Shown here: positions 34,835 to 43,065 of the stretch, one piece after another
How positions within the stretch are numbered: position 1 is the stretch's first letter
How the letters are laid out: each line of letters starts with the position of its first letter
Source of the DNA: Dyadobacter sp. 676
GTDB lineage: Bacteria > Bacteroidota > Bacteroidia > Cytophagales > Spirosomataceae
Reading direction: 5' to 3'
NCBI RefSeq assembly: GCF_040448675.1
Contig: NZ_CP159289.1
Location: 5,501,001 to 5,565,000 of the forward strand
Length of the DNA stretch: 64,000 bases
Translations under genes and position numbers: made by a program
The notes under the pieces: generated by a model
Seen by the model: the letters and a program-made list of their open reading frames with translations, nothing else
Database searches by the model: none
Told to the model about the DNA's origin: nothing

Positions 34835-34913
34835 TTAAACTTAATTTCATCCGTCGGCTGTCCAGCAAACCGGGAGTATTTCATCCATCTCAAACTCAAA
34901 ATGTCCAAACTGA

Positions 34914-35212
34914 TGAAAAACTTCTGTAAACCTTTGTTTTGTCTTATTTGTTAGTAAAACTTTCCCAACTTCGGTTCAATAGATATTCCAAAACGTTGAT
35001 CCCCTGTTAAAGCAATCTCATCTGGCCGTGCAAACGCCCTAAAGTCATAGATAAGAGAATTCTATAAATATTCCTGCGACAAACGAGTATTAGAGATGCC
35101 TATGCCTATATTTGTTTCTAGCCATGCGTTACCGTTTACGCGGAATCGTCAGCTTATTTAAGATTTGTACACCGGTCAGTTCACGTTTTAGGAAGCCAGA
35201 ATTTTAGTGACA
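34914..35212. other. Intergenic, no feature seen
   Basis: About 300 bases between the interrupted lipoprotein gene and the DUF6882 gene. No promoter or hairpin is recognised with confidence. Confidence 0.35.
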
Positions 35213-35986
35213 ATGGATTATGACTCATTTGCAAAAGAATGTATCGTTAAGTTAACGGCTTTGCAGAAACAACTTAGTGACGAATTTGATCTTAACGGGT
35301 ATGCAAACTGGTTTTACAATCAAGCTACGGGATTGCTGACCTTTTCCACCGGCGAAACAGAGCTCAATTTCAAATTTTTTCAGGTTGGAAGCTTCTCTCA
35401 CAAGTCAGGTACCTGGATGTGGTCATGGCACAACGAAAACACGTTAAGAAATGCCAAAGAAACCACTATGCAAGTTAAGGATTTTGGGACCGAGCATAAT
35501 TTTGCCAAATTAACGGAGGGCCGTTTCTCAAGCGATGAATTTGAGGCCTGGGAGTTCACCGCTATTGCAGCCAAACTAACAAATGCAATTGGTGCTTACA
35601 GGCCTGTCAACGAAGAAGGATTGAAGGTCTTTCTGGTAATGACAGAATTTGTTGACAACGAAACTGCTAAAAGCATCAAAGACAAGTACATAGAATGTGG
35701 CGATCACGAATACAGAAGAGTGGCGTTTGTGTGCCAGCATCTGAATTTCACTACCAGAGTTGGTTTCGAAGAATCCTTTGAAACTTATGAAGGAATGGAG
35801 CTATCGGATGAAGACGACTTTCAGGCATGGTGCAACGAATGTGAGGTTGTTAGAGTTGCAGAAGACGGCTGGAACGATAATGCAATGGAATTTGCAAAAA
35901 TCAGAGTAGTTTGTGAAGGATGCTATTTCAAAATGAAGGCGCTGAACCTCAACCGCCCTATTCGAATACATCGATGGATACTATAA
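35213..35986 (+). CDS. DUF6882-like protein with C-terminal Cys/His cluster
   Basis: 257 residues from ATG 35213; a GTG six bases earlier (35207) is an alternative. The N-terminal half (YANWFYNQATGLLTFSTGET, FQVGSFSHKSGTWMWSWHNE, then WEFTAIAAKLTNAIGAYRP) matches the DUF6882 pattern. The C-terminal part has a possible zinc cluster: CQHLN, CNEC and CEGC, spread over about 60 residues. DUF6882 proteins often lie among immunity or polymorphic-toxin loci, but no toxin is seen here. No signal peptide, so cytoplasmic. Stand-alone gene inside the IS-rich region. Confidence 0.65.
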   Translation: MDYDSFAKECIVKLTALQKQLSDEFDLNGYANWFYNQATGLLTFSTGETELNFKFFQVGSFSHKSGTWMWSWHNENTLRNAKETTMQVKDFGTEHNFAKLTEGRFSSDEFEAWEFTAIAAKLTNAIGAYRPVNEEGLKVFLVMTEFVDNETAKSIKDKYIECGDHEYRRVAFVCQHLNFTTRVGFEESFETYEGMELSDEDDFQAWCNECEVVRVAEDGWNDNAMEFAKIRVVCEGCYFKMKALNLNRPIRIHRWIL

Positions 35987-36363
35987 TACTAGGCGACTCC
36001 ATTCCTCTTTAAACTATCTGAATCCGGCTTCCTTTGAGGCTGAATATTATCGGCAAACTGGATGAGAATTGAGACTTTAAATATTTACTAACCCGCAAAA
36101 ATGTAAACCCAAACGGAACCACCTCAGGTTTCTTCACTTTGGGAATCCCGCCGAATCAATAAATGAGCCTGTGAAAATTGACGACGACTTTAATTTCACC
36201 AAGTTTCATTGATCTATAACTCAAACAGATATTGCACAAAAGATATCCATACGATAAACAAAAACAACAACAGAATAGCAATTTCCTTATGATCGATGCA
36301 ACAAATAGCTTTCTACCCTGTCTTTAAGGGGATATGGTTCTCTCACATTTTTACTTAGAAGAA
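35987..36363. other. Intergenic, nothing recognised
   Basis: About 375 bases. AT-rich upstream DNA of the serine hydrolase; no clear dyad or repeat. Confidence 0.35.
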
Positions 36364-37890
36364 ATGTTACGCATTTCAAGAGTCTTTGTAGTTGCATTCT
36401 TCATCGCACTGGTAATGGCACCCGCTTCCGCGCAAACCACGGCTCAGCGGCTTGACCGGTTCGTCACCAAACTGATCGAAAACAAACAGTTCAGTGGTTC
36501 TATTCTCGTAGCGGAAGAAGGAAAAACAGTGTACCGGAAGTCGGCTGGATATGCTGTTTTTTCAAAGAGAGTTCCAAACACGCAGGCCATCTCCTTTCCG
36601 ATTGCCTCCCTTTCCAAAACCATGACCGCAATCGGTATTCTGCAACTGATGGAACAGGGTAAGTTGGACATCAATCTTCCCGTTGCGACCTATTTGCCCA
36701 GTTTTCCATACGCGCAAATCACCGTTCGGCACCTGCTGTCGCACACATCAGGATTACCCCCTTATAATGCATACCTGAACCCGCTCCGGGCAAAAGATTC
36801 TAGCAAGGTATTCACCAATGCCGATTTTCTGCCCGTCGTGGCTTCGGGCAAGAACCCATTGATCTATTCACCGGGCGAAAAAGGCAACTACGACAACGTT
36901 AACTACATTGTTTTAGCCTTACTCCTCGAACGCCTATCAGGACTCCCTTATGCTGATTACATTCAGCGTTACGTGCTAGAACCTGCCGGTATGAAACACA
37001 CACGGTTTATGCCACTAGCTCAACAATTCAACACAGATACCATAGCTAACTTCGCCTACCCACATATTTATCTGCGGGCCTACGATGACATGCCGACGCG
37101 TTCCAATACAGTTCCCTATATCAGAAATTATTGGAAAGCATTTGCCCTGACCGGATTCGGCGATTACATCAGCACGATTGAGGATATTCTGCTATATGAC
37201 AAAGCCCTGGATGAAAACCGGTTGCTCAAGGCGAATACCTTACGGGAAGCCCACCAACCGGTACTTTTGACCGACGGGAAGCCGCATCCAGACCTTTTTG
37301 GTCTTGGTTGGGAAGTAGAGTCCGATACCAGTATGGGTCAGGTTGTTTACCATAGTGGAGCGGCTATCAGCCTAAGCTGTGTTATGATGCGTAACCTAAC
37401 CAGGCGCCAAACGGTCATTCTCTTCGACAATACTCATTTCAATGCCCACGAAGTTGGCACCAAATTATTGAAGATATTGAATGGTCAGCACGTTGAATTG
37501 CCTAAAAAAAGCCTTGCGCACCTTTATGGGCAAACTCTCTTGAAACAAGGTTCGACCGAAGCCCGAAATGAACTAACCAGGCTGAAAAAAGACACACTAA
37601 ATTATTATCTGAGCGAACAGGAGGTGAATGAGTTAGGATATGCTTTTTTAGGAAATAGCAATCCTTATCATTTGCCCGAATCACATAAGTACGGTGAGGC
37701 TTTGGCAACATTTAAACTCAACATTGACTTATTTCCAACAAGTTGGAACGCCTACGACAGCTACGGCGAAGCACTCCTGGTGAAGGGTAACAAGCAAGAA
37801 GCAGCTATGATGTACGAAAAGTCAATCAAGCTCAATCCCGATAACAAAGGTGGGATAAAAGCGCTTGAGGCCATCCGCAATGAGAACTGA
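36364..37890 (+). CDS. Beta-lactamase-fold serine hydrolase with TPR-like tail
   Basis: 508 residues from ATG 36364 (MLRISRVFVVAFFIALVMAP), preceded by AGAAGAA; the ATG at 36334 would put ten extra residues before the signal peptide. Cleavage is expected after ASAQ (residue 24). SLSK at 82-85 holds the nucleophile, YDNVNY near 180 the Tyr motif, and HSGA near 330 the third motif. The C-terminal TPR-like part (NAYDSYGEALLVKGNKQEAA, YEKSIKLNPDNKGGIKAL) matches the paralogue at 17048. Substrate unknown; secreted or periplasmic. Confidence 0.85.
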   Translation: MLRISRVFVVAFFIALVMAPASAQTTAQRLDRFVTKLIENKQFSGSILVAEEGKTVYRKSAGYAVFSKRVPNTQAISFPIASLSKTMTAIGILQLMEQGKLDINLPVATYLPSFPYAQITVRHLLSHTSGLPPYNAYLNPLRAKDSSKVFTNADFLPVVASGKNPLIYSPGEKGNYDNVNYIVLALLLERLSGLPYADYIQRYVLEPAGMKHTRFMPLAQQFNTDTIANFAYPHIYLRAYDDMPTRSNTVPYIRNYWKAFALTGFGDYISTIEDILLYDKALDENRLLKANTLREAHQPVLLTDGKPHPDLFGLGWEVESDTSMGQVVYHSGAAISLSCVMMRNLTRRQTVILFDNTHFNAHEVGTKLLKILNGQHVELPKKSLAHLYGQTLLKQGSTEARNELTRLKKDTLNYYLSEQEVNELGYAFLGNSNPYHLPESHKYGEALATFKLNIDLFPTSWNAYDSYGEALLVKGNKQEAAMMYEKSIKLNPDNKGGIKALEAIRNEN

Positions 37891-38181
37891 TTTTTGAGGA
37901 CTTCGAGATAATTACGGTACGGTAAAAATGGATGTTAAAAAGCTTCACTTTACACCATTGCGTCCAGGAGGTTCGCGGCCCGCTTTCCGATGTTAAGCGT
38001 GGCTGCGTTCCATGTCAGTTTCTGGGTCATGGCATATATTGAAGGACATTTTCCTACCAGCGAAATAGCGACAATCGTACTAAAAGGGCAAGAGTGTTCC
38101 CATTCGGATTCTAAGTATAGAAACCGATGCGATTGAATTGTAGGTACCGGCTTTACTACAAAGCCAAAAAGATAAAGACAG
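37891..38181. other. Gap between convergent serine hydrolases
   Basis: About 290 bases. Frames on both strands exist but none shows family features; one plus-strand frame reads EGHFPTSEIATIVLKGQE and may be the trace of an older gene. Confidence 0.3.
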
Positions 38182-39214
38182 TTATTTCGCACGCTCAATT
38201 ATTTCATCACCCAGATCAAGTGACCGGCTCAGAATATTTTTAATCAAAGACATGCCGGTATCGCTGTTGGTGAATATTACGATCCCTCTCTGCGACTTTG
38301 GCAATAGTATGATAATGGTCCGCACGCCGGGATCGGCCCCGGAATGCATTATCGCAAATTCATCGTTTTTCAGCTCTTTAAAGAGCTGCCATCCCAATCC
38401 GTATGTCTGCTTTTGATCTTGAAACGTGACCATTTCGCGATACACATGATCACTTAATCCATTTTTATTCAATACGTTGGCTCCAAATCGGGTATAGTCG
38501 GCGATAGTGGTCATTAGCAAATCTGCGGCAGACGATTGCGTATACTTTTTAATCGGGAGCGGTTCTCCATTACGGTCGTGTGCTACCGCAAACCGGCCCT
38601 CGTCCATGTTTTTATCCCAGTAAAATCGGGTGTCGATCATCTTGTCGGGTTTGAGAAGATATTTCCCGACGATTTCCTCGAACGGCAACTTGAACTTTTT
38701 TACCAACGCATGTTTCAAATATTCAAGTCCTTCTCCGGAATATTGCGTTTGCGTTCCTGGTTCAAAATCGAAGGTCAGCTTGCCGGCTCTTGTGTAACCA
38801 TCGCCAATTCACAAATCCCGTTTGATGTGAGATAACGTGCCTGGTTGTTAATCGTTGATGACGTGGGTCATCGGCTACCTGAGGATCTGTCCAATAATGG
38901 AACAGTGGTTCATCCAGATCCCATAGCCCCTTGCTGACCAGTCGTAAAGTCGCCATTTCGGTAACAGGCTTGGTCAGCGAGGCCACCTGAAAAATAGCAT
39001 TTGGAGGGGCCGGCGTTCCCTTTTTCAGTTCGCCTAACACTTTTGTCTGGGAAACCTGGCTATTCTCGATCACTCCAATCGCCAATGCCGGGACCTTATA
39101 TTCTTGCATGAGCCTTCTGAGTGTGGAATCTGCCGGAATGTTCACTTTCTGATATTGTGAAAAAGCTTCCTGTAAGATGAACAGAAATACAAGAATAAAA
39201 GCAGTCTTCTTCAT
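38182..39214 (-). pseudogene. Serine hydrolase (beta-lactamase fold), frameshifted
   Basis: About 344 residues in two frames. The first (from 39214) has the signal peptide MKKTAFILVFLFILQEAFSQ, SLTKPVTE (Ser and Lys), RHVISHQTGFVNWRWLHKS, then a frameshift near 38785-38790, where one C too many occurs. The second frame runs GKLTFDFEPGTQTQYSGEGL (Tyr motif YSG), EYLKHALVKKFKLPFEEIVG, and HSGADPGVRTIIILLPKS. No TPR tail. Without the extra base the enzyme would be complete, so this is a recent pseudogene or a base error. It follows the PIG-L gene by 20 bases. Confidence 0.8.
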
Positions 39215-39234
39215 GGCCGGTTGGGATAAAAGGT

Positions 39235-40044
39235 TTAAAACAACGAATTTTTCAACGGCTCTGTCGACGAGAACGGACGGAGCATAACCTGCCCTTTCTG
39301 AACACTTTTCATAAAAATGGGGAGCTTGATTCTTACAGATTCCCTATACTGGCTTTTATGACATTGGTAGGCTTGTCCCAATCTCACGTAATCGATGCTA
39401 TCCAGGCTGATATGCACGGTGTGGTGTGATGAATCAACGGTTAAATAAGTCGCCCAGCTCTTTTCGTTGATGCTTCCTGTTGGAAGGGCCGGATAGAACA
39501 GTTTCGGCTTCCACGGCCAGGACCTGGATTCAAATACTTCGGTTACAATATTTCCTATTAAACGATGGTCTGGATGCCCGGTCATACCTGCGGCTCCAAA
39601 TGTGAGCACGGCGTCGGGCTGATAAAATTGAAATAGCGAGTCAATTTTGTATCGTAGCAGGTCAATTTGGCTCTGTAACTTACCCTCGCTTGCCAATAGC
39701 TGATCCGGAAGACCTAACAGTATTGGTTTTTCAAGCCCCAGGGCATTGCAGGAACAAGACATTTCGTCCCGTCTGATCTCCACTAGTGTTTTGTCTTCGG
39801 GGACTTTATAAAAATCTGTTTGTCCCAAAGCTCCATTTGTTGCTATTACAATGTGCACCTTCACTCCCCGGGTAGCATAGTGGCTCAATAAGGTCCCCAT
39901 CAATAGCTCATCATCCGGGTGCGCCACAATGGCCATTATGACACGACCGGCCTCCTTATTGCTGACTTTTCCGGTGTGGCTGCCTTCATTGTGAAGGCCG
40001 CCACTTAGTAGTTTGAATAGCGAGACGTAAAATAGCTTGTTCAT
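39235..40044 (-). CDS. PIG-L family deacetylase
   Basis: 269 residues from the ATG at 40044 (MNKLFYVSLFKLL); the frame is open upstream to 40233 but would overlap the AraC gene. The zinc-binding motif AHPDDELL is at about 45-50 and the second motif GHPDHR at about 155. Other family marks: LVEIRRDEMSCSCNALGL and VLTFGAAGMTGHPDHRLIG. The family removes acetyl from N-acetylglucosamine-type compounds (lipids, thiols or polysaccharide precursors). Substrate not determinable. Lies downstream of an AraC regulator in the same direction. Confidence 0.85.
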   Translation of the reverse strand: MNKLFYVSLFKLLSGGLHNEGSHTGKVSNKEAGRVIMAIVAHPDDELLMGTLLSHYATRGVKVHIVIATNGALGQTDFYKVPEDKTLVEIRRDEMSCSCNALGLEKPILLGLPDQLLASEGKLQSQIDLLRYKIDSLFQFYQPDAVLTFGAAGMTGHPDHRLIGNIVTEVFESRSWPWKPKLFYPALPTGSINEKSWATYLTVDSSHHTVHISLDSIDYVRLGQAYQCHKSQYRESVRIKLPIFMKSVQKGQVMLRPFSSTEPLKNSLF

Positions 40045-40196
40045 AACGAAGACGGTAAAAAGATTTGCTGCTCTGGCAAGCACGCACTCGCCGGATTTCT
40101 GTAAAACAAGGCAACAAAGTGCCAGGAAACCTCTCAAAGTGAATTTTGAGAGGTCATCAGAAATCGTTTTGTTCCAGCAAAATGTGAGGTGAGAGC

Positions 40197-41360
40197 TCAG
40201 CGGTGTTGCTCCTGAAACTCTTTCGGAGAGCAATTGGTGTGTTTCTTAAACACCCGGTAGAAACTCGCTTCGGAATTGAAGCCCGAATCCAACGCAATTC
40301 CGAGGATCGACAGATGGGATAAACGACCGGTAACGAGCTTCTCTTTTACTTCCTCTACCCGGTATTCATTGATCAGGTCGCGAAAGCTCTTTTCGTAAGA
40401 CGTGCTGATAGTGAAAGACAGCGCATTGGGCGAAACGTCCAATCGCCGGGCCATCTCTGTCAGCGTAAGCGTTGGATTTCGATATATCCTCTCTTTCTCC
40501 AATAACGCTTCAATCCCCATGCGGATCTGCGGAAGTTTTTCCGGCGACACCGGTGCGATCTGGTCTGCCTTATTGACTGTGACGGTTGCCTGTATAGGCA
40601 GATTCGTTTGTTTGCTTGCCTGAAAACCGATGTAATAGATGATCACAGTCATCAGAAAGTAAAACAACTGCCAATGGAAGAAATTGGTTTGCCCGTAGTC
40701 GGTCCCGTAATCCAGCGTGATGTTGGCGAGTAATAGTACAGTTAATCCACCTATTAGCAGCAGCAGATTTCTCAACCAGCCATAAGTCGGGTATGAGCTA
40801 TCAGATATCGTATCATACAGCCAGGATCGATACATTCGCAAACGACTGATACTGAGAAATAAATAAATCCCGAAGGAGAGAACAGACAAATAGTCTTCAA
40901 TTTCTTTGACAGCGTTATAGGCAAAAGCGGCAGCCACCTTACTTTTCTCCGAGAAGTCGTCAAGCGGCAGCACGCGCACGTAGACAAGTAGAGCGTGGCC
41001 CATTAGCAGGAAAGAAGGCAAAAGGTGGAGTATGGCTGGTCGCCGGAGTTTCGATAAGGACCCGGTAACAGAAACTACGTACAAATACAACAGCGGTTGG
41101 ATAGTCAGGTCGATAGCCAACGGGAAATAACGAAAAAGACGAGTATTCCAGAGGCCCAGTGTATGTAGCAATATCTTACAGTTTAGTAAGACTGTGATAA
41201 CTAAAATCCAAGCCAGCAACTTGTCCGAGCTTCGCCGATTATTATGAAAGAGTTGGATACTTGCAATTACACCTTGAAGAATCCCAATTAATACGATGAC
41301 ATCAAACAAAGAGAATTGCACGACGACGAATTTCTTTAAATTTTGTTGACGATACAGCAT
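40197..41360 (-). CDS. Membrane-anchored AraC-family regulator
   Basis: 387 residues. Residues about 10-240 contain seven or so hydrophobic segments (FDVIVLIGILQGVIASIQLF, LLAWILVITVLLNCKILLHT, LLLLIGGLTVLLLANITLDY, FYFLMTVIIYYIGF), an arrangement common in Bacteroidota. The C-terminal domain (about 285-385) is AraC-type: LTLTEMARRLDVSPNALSFT, FRDLINEYRVEEVKEKL, IALDSGFNSEASFYRVFKKH, and TNCSPKEF. It probably senses a signal at or in the membrane. Divergent from the sigma-factor gene (334 bases between) and upstream of the PIG-L gene. Confidence 0.9.
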   Translation of the reverse strand: MLYRQQNLKKFVVVQFSLFDVIVLIGILQGVIASIQLFHNNRRSSDKLLAWILVITVLLNCKILLHTLGLWNTRLFRYFPLAIDLTIQPLLYLYVVSVTGSLSKLRRPAILHLLPSFLLMGHALLVYVRVLPLDDFSEKSKVAAAFAYNAVKEIEDYLSVLSFGIYLFLSISRLRMYRSWLYDTISDSSYPTYGWLRNLLLLIGGLTVLLLANITLDYGTDYGQTNFFHWQLFYFLMTVIIYYIGFQASKQTNLPIQATVTVNKADQIAPVSPEKLPQIRMGIEALLEKERIYRNPTLTLTEMARRLDVSPNALSFTISTSYEKSFRDLINEYRVEEVKEKLVTGRLSHLSILGIALDSGFNSEASFYRVFKKHTNCSPKEFQEQHR

Positions 41361-41694
41361 TCTCCCCGCGCTTCAAAGCCATTAAACTAAGGCCGAACAA
41401 AGAACCAAAAGAGGGGCAACTACCAAAATGCCGATAATTTAAGGTAATTTAGTTATATCCCCGGGAATTCTGATTGATCCGATGGGGATACTTCCTTTGT
41501 TCAATCAAGTACGAATCGGCCCGACAAGTATTGCTTGTCAAGATGCAATGTGATGGCGGGATTTCACGAATCATTCTCTATGCAGGATGTCCTCATTGTA
41601 CATCGGGTGACGTGAGAAACATAATTTCTTATCTTAACTGCAACCATTTGAAAAAAAGCATCATTGAAAAGCACAGTTTCAATCATGTAAGAAA
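41361..41694. other. Divergent promoter region AraC / ECF sigma
   Basis: About 330 bases between divergent genes. A plus-strand frame (41474 on) overlaps the sigma start and lacks family features, so it is not called. No clear dyad. Confidence 0.35.
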
Positions 41695-43065
41695 ATGTCG
41701 GATAGTTTTTGGGAAGCTGCTTACAGACAGAACATCGCTAAAATGATCGGTGTTTGCTGTCGTTATACGCAAAACCGGCAGATAGCCGAGGATCTGGCAC
41801 ATGATGCCTTTCTGGTTGCGATCGACAAGGCGGCGAGTTTCGAAAACAAGGGGCCGTTTGAGGCATGGCTGAGGCGAATCGTGGTCAATGTGGCCTTACA
41901 ACACTTACGTGAGCAAAGGAGACAAGAAAAATGGGAGCTGGTTCATGCCTATGGCAGCGTTGCAGATGAAATTCCGGAGGAAAACCCCGGCAACAATGAC
42001 GGCAGTTTTTCAGAGGCCGAGCTACTGGAGGTCATAGCGAATCTGCCGGAACATCACAGACTTGTATTTAATCTGTATGTGATCGACCATTTTACGCATG
42101 CTCAAATTGCTGCAAGTCTCGGTATCAGCGAAGGAACGTCAAAATCGCATTTGGCGCGCGCCCGAAAAAAACTCCGGGAACTTCTCGCGGATAAACTCAA
42201 AAACGACACGAAGCGGAAACAGGCAATGGGTTGGTTAATGCTTTCCTGCGGAATTCGCCCCGTTGATTCTATGTTTGCGGAAAAGCTAAATAGCCTTGCC
42301 ATTCCCCCCCGAAAGAAATTACAACCTGGTACAAGTGGCGCCGGCACGGTTGTCCCGATACTCAAGACTTCTGGCATCACTTACGCAACTTATGTAAAAA
42401 CCGGCGTTATCACGGTTGCTGCGGCGGTGTTTTTGACGGGAGGCCCAGGTACAGTTGTCGACACAGGCAGACAAGACGTTCCCTCTCTAAAATATCAGGT
42501 ATCTGATTCAACTAACAGCAAATTTTCCGGCCCGATTCCTGCAACCATTTCGGAAAATTCCATCATAGTTGAAAAAACAAAAAAATCAGAACCAATGAAA
42601 AATCTCAGCACTTTGGCCGGAATAGTGATAACTAGCCTGGCTGTTGACTCCGCGGGCTTGTCGACAAATTTGCCGAACACATTTGAAAACCACCGCCCGA
42701 TAATCAGCCCTGTTATGAAAACAAAACCGGCGAACGTTGAGCCGGTTGCAAAGCGAATTCCGGCTTCGGTGTCGGGCTCATTCTACGCATCGAAACTTCT
42801 TTGGTCAGCCGACGGGAAGCTGTATTTTTTCGGAGATCACGTTAACGTGGATGTAGGCACCAATAAGTTTACAGGCAGTGGTAAATTTTCCCTTCTCGAT
42901 CAAGTGCATTATCTGATCGTCGATGGTGCCTCCGTAGAGCAAAACCAGATGATCAAACTCCAAGAGAAGAAATACAATCTGGTCATGCTCGACGGCCCTG
43001 ACGGAGTCAGGAAATATGGAGAACATGCGAAATCAGGGGTCTTGGAAATTACTTTGGCCGAGTAA
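41695..43065 (+). CDS. ECF sigma factor with long C-terminal membrane extension
   Basis: 456 residues; ordinary ECF sigma factors have about 180. Region 2 (about 10-80: CRYTQNRQIAEDLAHDAFLV, FEAWLRRIVVNVALQHLREQ) and region 4 (about 125-180: LPEHHRLVFNLYVIDHFTHA, LGISEGTSKSHLARARKKLR) are complete. After residue 190 a probable membrane segment is at 235-255 (VKTGVITVAAAVFLTGGPG) and a second hydrophobic stretch at 301-325 (MKNLSTLAGIVITSLAVDSA) that looks like an embedded signal peptide. The tail ends VRKYGEHAKSGVLEITLAE, like the end of a TonB plug motif. The stop TAA overlaps the ATG of the next gene by one base, so it is coupled to the permease. Confidence 0.8.
   Translation: MSDSFWEAAYRQNIAKMIGVCCRYTQNRQIAEDLAHDAFLVAIDKAASFENKGPFEAWLRRIVVNVALQHLREQRRQEKWELVHAYGSVADEIPEENPGNNDGSFSEAELLEVIANLPEHHRLVFNLYVIDHFTHAQIAASLGISEGTSKSHLARARKKLRELLADKLKNDTKRKQAMGWLMLSCGIRPVDSMFAEKLNSLAIPPRKKLQPGTSGAGTVVPILKTSGITYATYVKTGVITVAAAVFLTGGPGTVVDTGRQDVPSLKYQVSDSTNSKFSGPIPATISENSIIVEKTKKSEPMKNLSTLAGIVITSLAVDSAGLSTNLPNTFENHRPIISPVMKTKPANVEPVAKRIPASVSGSFYASKLLWSADGKLYFFGDHVNVDVGTNKFTGSGKFSLLDQVHYLIVDGASVEQNQMIKLQEKKYNLVMLDGPDGVRKYGEHAKSGVLEITLAE

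Larger units (their letters stand above)
33649..34883 (+). mobile_element. IS3-family element, copy 1 (1235 bp)
   Basis: Ends TATAATACTCCC (33649) and GGGAGTATTTCA (34883) form the outer inverted repeats, extending inwards to CTGGACAGC. A 3-base target duplication TCC flanks it (33646-33648 and 34884-34886). Contains orfA and orfB. Copy 2 at 46438-47672 is the same length, and the proteins differ by one residue. Confidence 0.95.

Noticed and set aside
38770..38800. GC-rich insertion in the serine hydrolase pseudogene
   Set aside because: One extra C accounts for the frameshift and the local sequence (TTACACAAGAGCC) fits the native protein.
39235..40233. Longer PIG-L protein from 40233
   Set aside because: It would overlap the AraC gene and add 63 residues without family similarity.
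41474..41746. 90-residue frame before the sigma gene
   Set aside because: No family features; it overlaps the sigma-factor start in another frame.
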